Assembly: GCA_029582155.1 (NCBI GenBank) | Contig: CM055894.1 | Coordinates: 28,495,207 to 28,559,206 of the forward strand | Length of the DNA: 64,000 nt | Direction of reading: 5' to 3' | Source: Panopea generosa | Lineage: Eukaryota > Mollusca > Bivalvia > Adapedonta > Hiatellidae | Part shown: positions 42,901 through 54,900 of the stretch, in pieces | Layout: each line of letters begins with the position of its first letter | How positions within the stretch are numbered: the stretch's first letter is position 1 | Notes under the pieces: model-generated | What the model was told of the DNA's origin: nothing | Databases searched by the model: none | Seen by the model: only the letters and a program-made list of their open reading frames with translations | Translations under genes and position numbers: made by a program

Positions 42901-45900
42901 TATGCAATTTTAAATGCAGCATACGCATGCATTAACATGAGCTCGAAAATTCAACATGATAATACTGATTGTTGACTTTACTGAATCACAATAATGGGAT
43001 TAACTTCGTATTGTTAAATATTTAACAAACACACAACATTGCAGTTCTCCGGTAGTGGAACCATTCCATTGCAGATCCTCCCGCTGGGGGTCAAAGTCCG
43101 TCCATTGAAGACCATTCTTTTCACGGTTTTGTGGTCAGTGTTGGGCAAACTGTAGAATTACCGTGTGTGTCTGACGGCTGGCCACTACCCACGTATCGCT
43201 GGTATAAAGACAGTAATCTTGTAAACCTAAATGATGAACGATTCGCACAACTGGGCGGGAACCTGGTTATTGCGTCAACCGAAACGTCAGACAGTGGCGA
43301 GTATAGATGCAACGCGACAAACCAAAGAGGCTCAACTGCAGCAGTTCGGCATTTAACCATCAAAGGTATGAAAAAAAATCAGAATGATTGGGGTTTGAAG
43401 GCGTACCAACACATTGTAGGTTATTCGACGCCAACAGGAAGGCATATTCCAGGTTTATTTGACTTATACAAAAACATCAAATTAACATACAGATTAAAAC
43501 AACACATCAACAAATGAATGTGCAGAATGAACCTAGAACCTCGATACCTGAAGAATTGCAGAGTTTCAGCAAATTACATGTATATCATATTACTCAAAAT
43601 ACGCCTTCTTACGGCATGCATGATGAATCACACGGGTTTCACAAATTCAGACAAAAATAATGTTGTTCAATGCTTTTATTGTAGTTCATAACATTGTAAT
43701 GTATTTTTATTTTAAAACTATTTAAAAATATCCGGAAACATCTCATATAATAATTGTAAACGATTCGAAGTTATGTACTCTTGTAATCTACTCGTATCAA
43801 GGGAGAATTGTATTTTGTTGACCATATTGTATTTTTTTATATTTTGGTCATTAGAAACCTTTGATCTTATAATATCGTGGTAAGAAAATACTTCAACTGT
43901 GAATATTCAAAAGATTTACATGGCGTTTTTTTTCTAAATCCTAAATATTCTTTTGATGCATTTCAATTTCTAGGATCAGTTTTCTTCCACTAAATAAATA
44001 AAACCTCAAATACAACGGCCAAACCTGAAATCCATAGTCTCTAGCATTTGTTTTGTCCTCGAGGGACATTTGAAATGATACATTATTTAAATGTAAATAA
44101 TTGCACACGCAGTTACCCGGTTTCAATGTGTGTTGTTTCCAGACATAAAATCATGCTTAAAGGTGCACAATGCATTCTTGATCAATTTCCACTCAATAGT
44201 ATGCGGCAAATGATATTAATCTTACAATTTAACCGTAAAAATGAAAATAAACTACCACAGAATTAATGCATGACCATATTTAGAATTAAGCACAAACTAA
44301 TGTCACCCCATTCCAAACATGCTTCGTTTTCTTTGATAAAATACGAACAACAATTGTTCTGACATGTGAAAAAATGATCAATTTTACACTCAGAAACAGC
44401 TGCCGTCCTGTTGGCAGACCCTTAAAACGTATGTCTACAGAAATAACAAATAATATCCTTAAATGAATTGTTTTCACGCTACTGCTTCTTTCATTTAGTT
44501 GTGATTTCTTTTTAAAAGAAATATATCAGGATTTTTCAAAATTTTGAAATTGACTGAAAACATTATTTTTCTAATATATCATGTCTCACTGACCTCGTTA
44601 TTTTTATTTCTATTTTTTTTCCATCATACTGGTTTACATATTGTAAAATTTGCTTCATCTTAGAAAGAATCCGAATGACATGTAGTTTCTATTTTTAGAA
44701 TGGGGATTTCGATTTAAGTTTACCACTCGGATTAAAAATAATGTTTTTGTCACATTTTTGGTGGGTTTTTTTCGAGGTTTATTTATTTATGATACTGAGA
44801 GGCGTAGTATCCATTTTCAAACTAATTCTATTTTGAGACGTTTATATCGTTTTTAAATAATATACTACCTTTAACAGGCATTAATCAAAGAATCGCTATA
44901 ATAGACATCAAATGTGACTAATTTTGTTTTAAACTTAATTTACATAGATTGTAAAAAGGTCCTGGCAACAAATCACTCTCTATGTCTTCCTGGGGGGACA
45001 TAGTCATATCCATATGCGGATATTGTGTCATATAAGGACACCAAATATAGCGTTACTCATTAATATAAATTCATTTTTATAATTAAAATTGTTACCAATT
45101 TAACAAACAATATATTCCATGATCGTACAAATTAATGTTTATTCAACATAATTTATATGTTACAATCAACGTTATATTTACAACGGAACTGAACAAGAAA
45201 GCTTTAGATTCATTCACATAGCTCCCTTCTAGTTTTGTGAAATCCTTCATGATTTTAGAATTCTATATCAATATTTAAATATTCACCTCTTGTGAAACTA
45301 TCTTTTTTACTGCAGTCTGTGTTAAATTATAAAATAATACAATGAAATGATAAAAGTAACGGTATGATGCATAGAAAATATATAAAAAAGAAGGATTAGA
45401 AAAAGGTTTTGTTTTATGAAGTATTAGTTTCCTCCCTAATTGAATATACAGTCATTTTGATCTTTCTTTAACTTTTATCTTCCAGTTCAACTTTTATCAA
45501 CTTGTTCACAATTTGAATAGAGTGTGTTCATGATATTGAATCAACCCTTCCAGCTATTGTCAATACTGTAGATATAGTCATGTGAAAGAAAAAAAGTTAG
45601 GGTTGAGATTTTGTCCGTCGGCATTTCTATTAAATATATGTTTTTAGCAGTTCACTTTTTTAAAACAAAAACTGTTTCATTTGTACTGAACACATTTTAT
45701 CTAGTTTCAGAGTGTCTACTGACAGATTGACCATTTAAATACTTGTTAGTACTTGCACATCATCCCTGAAATTATGAACTAATCTTTAAATATTTCAATC
45801 ACAAGCCAACATTATTTTTATTGATTAATCATTTTAATGTCGTATGATCGGTTTCATATAAACAGCACGTTCATGCTTAATTTTAAAATTGTCGTTGTTT

Positions 45901-48900
45901 ACAGCATCGTTGTCAGCCACTATCTCTCCTCCTACACAAGTCATAGATTCAGGACAGTCGGCCACGTTTAACTGTTCGGTATTTGGAAATCCAATTGTAA
46001 AAGTGGAATGGTACAAGGACGGTAAACTGCTGATAGGTAGCGACAGACTGGTGTTTAGGACGGACACCTTGCTGGAAATACTTCGTGTACGGCGGCAGGA
46101 CCAGGGCATGTATCAATGTTTCTTGATGGGTAACTCTAATGAAGCCCAGGGAACAGCACAACTACTATTGGGTGGTAAGTAACGTATACTTTGATGTTCA
46201 AACCTTTTTACGAATGTTTATGTGCAGTCCAATTTATTTAAAATATCAAAAAAACATTTTAGCAGGCGTTTTGCTTTAGTAATAGACACCCGAAAGAAAA
46301 GCTACTACAAGGAGTGACAGACAGTGTATTTTGTAAAACGTCACTTAAATTACCGGCATCTAGTGTTCAACTTAATTTTGACCAACCACTGACAATTATA
46401 TAATACTGGACTTTACTATATAAATGAAACGTCAAAGATAATTTTGACGTATCCATCAATAAAAGCAAATGAAACGTAAGAGGTCATTTCGTAGACATTT
46501 GTTTTTGTCACGTGATTACGTGTGTAGTGTCTTTCAACGTTCTTATACTCTAAAAAAAATTTCTATTGATTAAATTACCGACATAGAATAATCAAAATAG
46601 CAATAACTAACATAAATTGTTTTCGAAACCTTTGCAATAATGTTAATTTAATTTAATGATTATTATTGTTGCTGATCTACAAATCGATTCAAGATTGAAT
46701 ACGTGTGGGGTTTTTTTAAAAAAAAAACAAGTTATTAAATTATCAATATGTGATTGTTTGTATGAAATTTATCAGCCGCCCACCCTACAATGATTGACGG
46801 TTTTGGTGATCAATACGTTCAAAAAGATCAAAGAACCAGTATCCGATGTATAGCGGCAGGGAACCCGACTCCGTCAATGACGTGGTTGCTGGATGGAGAA
46901 AAGGTACTTGAACAGAGTCATGTGAGTGTTGGTGATTTCACAACATCCTCGGGTGACGTTGTCAGTTACGTCAATATCAGCAGCGTTAAGCTTCAAGATG
47001 GCGGAGAGTACGTATGCATTGCCAATAACGACGTCGGAGAGGTCCAACACACGGCAAGACTGAATGTATATGGTAAGATTTCATTCAGTTATATAAAACT
47101 TAGTCATCTTCCTTACACAAAACATCAATATTGTGCTGTGTATATTTTAATAGCCATATAGTTTATACTAATGTATTTAAGCTCGATTCAGGAAATAGCT
47201 CAGAGCTGCTTATATGAACCACTCTCCTGGGTACTGGGCTGTTTAAAGTACCATTTATCATTTAATGAACCTATAAGAGCAATTAAATGTATCGAATCAT
47301 TAACATGTAGAATCAACTAATTTGATATTTTAATTGATAATTTTTTATTGGTTGAAAATACATCGTTTATTCAAGTTAAAAGTGATATTTTGATAAATGA
47401 AGCAAACTCCTAATTTTGAAATAGAGTACCATGCACACACTGCTTGTACCATTTATCATTTTATGGTTGAAATAATATCGTTTATTTAATAGCGATATTT
47501 TGATAAATGAAAAAGACTTCAAATTTTGAAAATAAGGGTACCATGCACACACTGCTTGATGAGTTCACCTTGTCATTTGGACTCTTTCAAAGATCATACA
47601 AATTAATTAATATGCATTAATTAATACGGATCAAATCGAAATCAAATTGAAGTCATGTGACTCATTTGATACGTCCTGAGAGGTTTTATAATTCTAAGCG
47701 GGAAAATCATTTAACCCTTACACGTTTTCCCGTACCAATCACAGAAGGCCTTTGAAAACAGTGCAGGAAGAGTTCAGATTGCTGCACTGTTTTCCACTCG
47801 GTCAGTTAGTATAAACATAATTCACCAAATAATTCAAAAGCCTTCTATGTTACGTGTCCAAAGGTGTCTATATTAGAGGTGTCAAAAGGCGTCTACATGA
47901 AGTAAAGGGTTAAGTCTAACCTGGCGGCCGGTAAGCCAAGCTAGAAAATCCCTTCTCGATATATTATGTCGGTATGTTTTACAATATACCCTTTTGGCAA
48001 TATAGGCACAATGGGTGTATCTTTGCATGATATATATGAAAATGAATACGATTTTGGATCTTTCTAAACATGTTGAAAAATAAATCTGACTATCAGCCTT
48101 TAAAGCAGTTTGTAATGCATTCATAAAATTACATTTAAAATGTAATTAATACTTCGATATTAAGCTGCAATATAATTATGATATGAAATTCGAACTTCAA
48201 ACCGGATTTATTCAACTCCAATCCATTTGTACTAAAGAGGAAACGCATCGCCTCATTACTCGGGCACTATTTCATTTTTCAATACCTGTTTATGAAATAT
48301 AGCTTTTGTAAATGACTACAATTTAGCTTTCAGTGATATTTATTCTTATTATGTGTGAACTGTCATTTTCATTTGATTTTCTCTTTTGTCTGTGTCGAGT
48401 TCTCTGATTGCTTGTTCTAAATTTTCCAGGGAGCAATTTCTAGTGTATCGACAATTCTTTATTTGATGATATTTTATTATCCAACGGAGTGAAAAGCGGA
48501 TATAGGATTTTAACAGCTTTATTTCAACAAGAAATCCATTCAAATGAGATCGAGAAATGATATTGGAGGCTTTCCATACGAACCAATTTTAACTGTAAAG
48601 CTTTACGGTTTTAACGAAACAGTGATTTGATTGGTTTGTGAAATGGAATGGAAGTTTCTCGGCCTAAATTGTCCAAATCAAACTATGTTTACAAGCACCA
48701 TGTAACCGGCATCGCAATCTAGTGATCATTTTCTCATTTGTAATATGATCGTTTTTTTCAAAGTAGATTTACAGCGTTCGTTACAATGTGTTTTGAGCTA
48801 ATAATGCCCACAAACCAATTATAGAAATAAATGCTTACACTATAAGAATTGTTATCAAGATAAAAGCTTAATTGCTGTAAGGATGTCCGTAATCCGTACA

Positions 48901-51900
48901 TATAACTACACGTAGAACATGCTCAAGTAGCAAACTTTGTCCGTGAGCTGTTGTTAATTAATGCTGTGGAAATGTTTGCCCGTAAGTGATTGCCAATAAG
49001 CAGTATATATTTAAACCTGTGAAAGTGTTTGCCCGTAAAAAGCAAATAATTAAACATTTAGAAAAGTCTGCACGTAAGAAATGTGTAAGTATTTATTCCG
49101 TGTAAACGCGCCCCGCCCCCCACCCCCCAACACCCCCACCCCCCACACCACCACTCCTCACCTAAGACGTACCTATCCCCCACTCCATAAGACATACCTA
49201 GTTTATTCTATGAAAATGTTTGCCGTAAAAAAAACATTTATGATTTCCCGCAAGAAATGTGTCCATTAGCAATATCTAGTAATAGTTGCCCGTAAGAAGC
49301 ACATTGTACAAATTTAAATCTATGGAAAAGGATGGCCGTAATAAAACTTTTTTTAAAACCATGGAAATACATGCAAACGTATAAAATAAATATTTAAAAT
49401 TATGGAAATATATGGCCGTAAGACATACGTATTTAAAACTATGGAAATATATGGCCGTAAGACATACGTATTTAAAACTATGGAAATATATGGCCGTAAG
49501 ACATACGTATTTAAAGGGTACCGCACGTCAGAATATAAATGGCTATTTATCGTTAAATAGACATGTAAATAACACAAAAATCAACAAATTTTAATTGTAC
49601 GAAATTTATCAAATGAGAAAAATGACATTAAATATCATGATTTCAAGCGTTTCCTAAAGGCTATGGGCGCCGCCATTTTGTAGCTCTTTTGTGATGGAGG
49701 TATTCGGTGACGTCATAACTGCACTTCCGTTCTAGTTATCGCGCAAATTGTATTGTGTCGTTAGTGACTGCTCTCTACTGAAACTCTTATGTATATACAC
49801 TAATATACGTAATCAGTTTATATACAGATATACAGTGCATTAGTGAACAACGAAGGTAGACAATTAAACGCGAAAACGATTCTGAATTGAAGGACTTAAC
49901 CCATTAAACATTGTTTTCTCCAGCGGAATAAGTGGGTGGAGTAATGCGATATGTTTTGTGGACAGCGTTGTGTTTAGTTTTCCTAATATGTGATTTCACA
50001 ATGCCTCAGTGTCAAGCTTCTGATGACATCACGCGCAAAACGCCTTTATACTTTGGGGTAGGACTTAAGATTGCAGAATGAAGCGTACCAATGCCTTGGC
50101 GTACTACTATCCAAGCTGCAATTTCTGATGATTTCAGTACGAAGATGACCATATGCGATATACATATAGACTAAGTGTATATTATCCAGTGGGAAGCTCT
50201 TAAAAATGTGCTAATAACATATAGCTCAACTGATTTCTGAAATTTAATTTGTTATTTTATATACTCTTCCAAAATATTGCGAAATTGATATAGCAAACTT
50301 TCACAATCTTATAATTGCAGGCTGTTTGAACAGGTGTGATAAACCAATGTACAATAAAAACAAGAGGTTAATGCCAAAACATAAGGTGTGAAAACGACAT
50401 GGTATCTAAAAGTTATTATTAAAATACAAATTAAGGCTAATTAATTGTGACAGGCCCGATTAGCTCAGTCAGTTACGTGTCTAACAATCAATCCAGGTGT
50501 CTCGAGTTTGAATCCCCACCCGGCGACAGTCTCTGTGATGATTGACATACAACATTGTGTCTCAATATCATTTGTCTCTCACTGCTGATTCGAGTGGGAA
50601 AATTATCAGTTACTTGCGGTTGTTGGGTGTGCTCGAGTACTGGTTAACTTTTCAGAAAACAGTGGTTAGGGTAACTGAACATCTGTACAGTAAGCCCTCG
50701 ATGGCAAAAAATGATGCTTAATATTCAGTCAACATTTAATTGGTCATAAAATCATTTTATTAATTTTATAATTAATAGGCAATTTAGTTTATTGATATAT
50801 GGCTTTTTCACAGTCAACAAGGTCATTATTCGTGAATAGACATTTGAACTACCTCTACTTCGTAATGAAAAAAGATAAAGTAAAACCTTTGTTCCTTTAT
50901 TTATTCAAGAATTCATGAAAAGTTTTTTTTTACTGTTAAAAAAAGTGTTCTGGTATACAATTTATGAAAAATATTCATAAAATCATATAACATAATTTTA
51001 TTACTTGTAAGTTTGCATTGATATTGAAACCCTAATTAACTGAAAATGTTTTAATCGGTAATAAGGCATAATACTATGTGATATAACATCCTGTCATAAA
51101 CCCTGGGGTCATTAAACCTGGGGTGATTACGCTTATTAGGGTACAATATGCACACTTTGGCAGGGTATTTCTCATTACCACATGGTGTGAATGTGGTGTT
51201 GGTGAATTATGAAAGCTCAGCAGGGTGCCAGTAGCTGGACAGTAACATACACTTTGTGCAATATGCCTGTAGACATTATATTCCATATGACACTCCCTAT
51301 AAGGAACAACATTCATACATGTTCAGGGAACTGGTAGAATAGATAATCATCAAATATCAAATTGGGTAGTAACACCATTTGAATAACCAAAAGACAGTGC
51401 CAGTTATGTAAAACAACACAAAAAAAACCCCCAACTCATTCATGCTTCATATAAATTGACTAAAATGGGTATGAAATCAAAATTTTATCAGCCATTTCTC
51501 AGTACGCAACAATGGCCGCACCAGCTAAACACGATAAGAAAAGAGATATAATATTATTTCTTATTCCCTCTTAGACAGGTAAATATATGTAACAAATATT
51601 TTCCCTTAAATTCCGTTCCTGGTCTAAATAGTGTTTTTGTTTTTTGATAATGTATTGACTGAGTAGCAAACAGTATATACCCTGATAGTACAGCATGAAT
51701 GTGCAGGCTCGTCTGGATCTTCATCATCACTGACGCCAATAATATTTTTTTTTTATCAAACTAAGGGTAATTTTACTATTTTGAAAAATTTAATCATCAA
51801 TGTCAGGCTACATGATAAGAGTCAGAGTCGTGATTGATAAGTTTCGGGTTTGATCTCTGGTTCATGACTGGTGTGATTGTTTAACAGTTATCATCTTTTT

Positions 51901-54900
51901 GGGTGAAAACTTCATAAGACATTTATGTGTTTCTCTGTATTTTTTCTGTGATACATTCTAAATCTTCTAAATTTCCATTAGTATGGTCATTGCATCTGCA
52001 GCACGTATTTTCGTCGGACGAAAGCATCCTTACACAGTTTTTGCAGCTGCAAAAATCTTTCACATATGTGAACAACTGTGCCGTCTAACTATTTCTCTCG
52101 TTTTCTAATTCATTTAACTCTGCTTCCGAAAATTCTGGTTCAAAGTTGTAGGCCACAATTACTTCTCCGTTACTAAAATCCATTTTATCATTCTTGCGAG
52201 TACTTTTGCCGGTGACTATAATTGCACGTTTCTATATATGCTGTAGCGTATAAATCAATTATATTTTAAACCGGAAGTGCAGTTATGACGTCACGCAGGT
52301 ATCCAATATGGCGACTTCCACCACAAAGTCGATGTGCGAAAATGACCGTTACAAAACGAGCTGATTTATCTTTATGGACTCGAATTTATGCATAAAAATA
52401 CTATTAATAGAAAGCTGAACTCATAGCTATTCATATTATCCTGTTTTATACACAGGGTTGCGTTCCCCTTTAAAACTATGGAAAATATATGGTCGTAAGA
52501 TATGCGTTTTTAAAACTATGGAAATATATAGTCGTAAGATATGCGTATTTAAAACTATGGAAATATATGGTCGTAAGATATGCGTATTTAAAACTATGGA
52601 AATATACATTTTTTACCTTATGGTATGTATGCTCGTAGAAAGTTGATATTTAATCCTTTGGAAATATATGCTAGTAAGAAGCACAAATTTAAACATATGG
52701 AAATATATGCTTGTAAGAAGGACATATTTAAACCTATGGAAATGTATGCCGGTAAGAAGTACAAATTTAAACCTATGGAAATGTATGCCGGTAAGAAGTA
52801 CTTATTTAGACAAATGGAAATGTATGCCGGTAAGAAGTACTTATTTAGACAAATGGAAATGTATGCCGGTAAGAAGTACAAATTTAAACAAATGGAAATG
52901 TATGCCGGTAAGAAGTACATATTTAAACAAATGGAAACGTACGCCGGTAAGAAGCACATATTTAAACCTATGAGAATGTACAGTTGTAAGAAGTGCATAG
53001 TTAAACATATGGAAACGTATGCCGGTAAGAAGTACATATTTAAATCCATGACAATGTACAGTTGTAAGAAATGTATAGTTAAACATATGGAAATATATGC
53101 CGGTAAGAAGTACATATTTAAACCTATGACAATGTACAGTTGTAAGAAGTGCATAGTTAAACATATGGAAATGTATGCCGGTAAGTTGTACATATTTAAA
53201 TCTATGACAATATATAGTTGTAAGAAGTGCATATTTAAACCTATGACAATGTACAGTTGTAAGAGGTGCATAGTTAAACACATGGAAATGTATGCCGGTA
53301 AGAAGTACATATTTAAACCTATGACAATATACAGTTGTAAGAAGTGCATAGTTAAACATATGGAAATGTATGCCAGTAAGAAGTACATATTTAAACCTAT
53401 GACAATTTACAGTTGCAAGAAGTGCATATTTAAACCTATGACAATGTACAGTTGTAAGAAGTGCATAGTTAAACATATGGAAATGTATACCGGTAAGAAG
53501 TACATATTTAAACCTATGACAATTTACAGTTGCAAGAAGTGCATATGTAAACCTATGACAATATACAGTTGTAAGAAGTGCATAGTTAAACATATGGAAA
53601 TGTATGCCAGTAAGAAGTACATATTTAAACCTATGACAATTTACAGTTGCAAGAAGTGCATATTTAAACCTATGACAATGTACAGTTGTAAGAAGTGCAT
53701 AGTTAAACATATGGAAATGTATACCGGTAAGAAGTACATATTTAACTCTATGACTATATACAGTTGTAAGAAGTGCATAGTTAAACATATGGAAATGTAT
53801 GCCAGTAAGAAGTACATATTTAAACCTATGACAATATACAGTTGTAAGAAGTGCATATGTAAACCTATGACAATGTACAGTTGTAAGAAGAGCATAGTTA
53901 AACATATGGAAATGTATAATAGTTAGAAATATATTTTTAAACATATGGATGTTTATGCCCATGAGGCGACACACCATCTGTTTTAATAGTAGAATAACAG
54001 CAGAAAATACACATTTATATTCGTCAGAATTGCAGTTAGTAGTTAAAGTCCTATAACGCATGTTATATATAAAAAGGTATTGTCATATATAAATTGGTAC
54101 TAGTGCACTAAAACTGAGAATTATTACAAAAGCATCTGTAATGAAAGTGACTTTTATATGACGTATTAGTATAAAAATATACAGTGTCATTTAGTTCAAA
54201 ATTTACAATTCAGACACATGGTGATATTTGCGACTTATATAATCGTATTTTTTTTCTGTTTTACGCAATCAGCGTACAGTTTAAAGGCTAAGTTAAGCAC
54301 TAGCGTTCGTTTCATGTTGTCTGTGAAACTAGTAATCAAGTGATATTTACATGTTATGTTTCAATGCATTTAACCGTTCGGGACAAAACATGCAAACACA
54401 GTTCAGTATCATGCGCAATTACTAGCCTCGTTTCCGCCCTGGATCTAAATGAGATTGTAATTACAAAACGTAATTTAAATATCTCATTTCGATGGCTTCC
54501 TGTAAAACTGTTAATGTTTTCTTAATGGCTGATATTGAATTTATGACAGCTGACAAATTGAACGCTATATTTCTGTTAAAAAGTGTCATGACGTCAAAAT
54601 AAAGTAATGAACTATGTCAGTTCTTATACAATAATAGTTGCCCATTAGAATCACATTCTGAATGCAAACAATTGATATTTTGAAGAGAAAAAAAGCAGTA
54701 CCTAAACAGAAGACGCATTGAAATGCAATTATAATCCTAAATGACAAATGTCTTTCGATATATTTGCCGCTGTTTTTTCATAGGAGTGGTTGCCGTTATT
54801 TCAAATGGGAAAATTAATTTCTTATCAGAGACGTTGAGATTGTGAGGACTTAAAGTATCAATTTGTCATATTAAGGAGTTGCAACTATTTTAATGTTACG

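Larger units (their letters stand above)
41380..43074. other. Intron 5 (phase 1)
   Basis: Contains a 3' SINE fragment (41537-41656) and repeat F copy 2 (42230-42365). Otherwise AT-rich and featureless to me. Confidence 0.55.
47073..48900. other. Intron 8, first stretch
   Basis: Contains a ~113-bp tandem duplication (47351-47447 and 47465-47559, both ending ACCATGCACACACTGCTTG) and a 195-bp TTAA-flanked MITE (47715-47909). No gene is seen in the rest. Confidence 0.55.
49515..52469. mobile_element. 2955-bp TTAA-flanked DNA element with inverted ends
   Basis: TTAA at 49511-49514 and 52470-52473 flanks the element, and the host repeat (TATTTAAAACTATGG) resumes exactly after it. Ends: AGGGTACCGCAC on the left and, on the opposite strand, AGGGGAACGCAA on the right. 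The ends stay related inward. A shared block, GACGTCATAACTGCACTTCC, lies near 49709-49728 and, reversed, near 52273-52292, next to CGCCATTTTG/CGCCATATTG. The element holds a family A SINE at 50452-50733 and a minus-strand coding remnant at 51923-52183. No transposase recognised. Confidence 0.8.
48964..53965 (+). repeat. 39-bp minisatellite, in two arms split by a mobile element
   Basis: The left arm is degenerate (48964-49380), then has three clean units (GGAAATATATGGCCGTAAGA, 49400-49510). The right arm runs from 52470 to 53965 with about 37 units. The consensus is ATGGAAATGTATGCCGGTAA then GAAGTACATATTTAAACCT. From about 52970 two unit types alternate, giving a 78-bp higher-order period. 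In the right arm the + strand is open for 433 codons (52625-53926, a 13-residue repeat) and the minus strand for 406 (52841-54061). This follows from a 39-bp period with no stop in those frames. There is no sign of a conserved domain, and I do not annotate a gene. Confidence 0.95.

Noticed and set aside
43041..43074. Upstream GCAG (43041-43044) as the exon 6 acceptor
   Set aside because: In phase 1 it reads TT CTC CGG TAG, an immediate stop. The GCAG 30 bp downstream keeps the frame open.
4049..50733. tRNA genes at the TTAGCTCAGT and GGTTCGATCC stretches
   Set aside because: Each is followed by a shared ~130-220-bp body and tail, stems are imperfect, and one copy has a target-site duplication. 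They are SINE heads.
52625..53926. 433-codon + frame and 406-codon - frame as repeat-protein genes
   Set aside because: Both come from a 39-bp tandem repeat lacking stops in those frames. Neither has a domain, a signal or splice evidence, so the stretch is annotated as a minisatellite.
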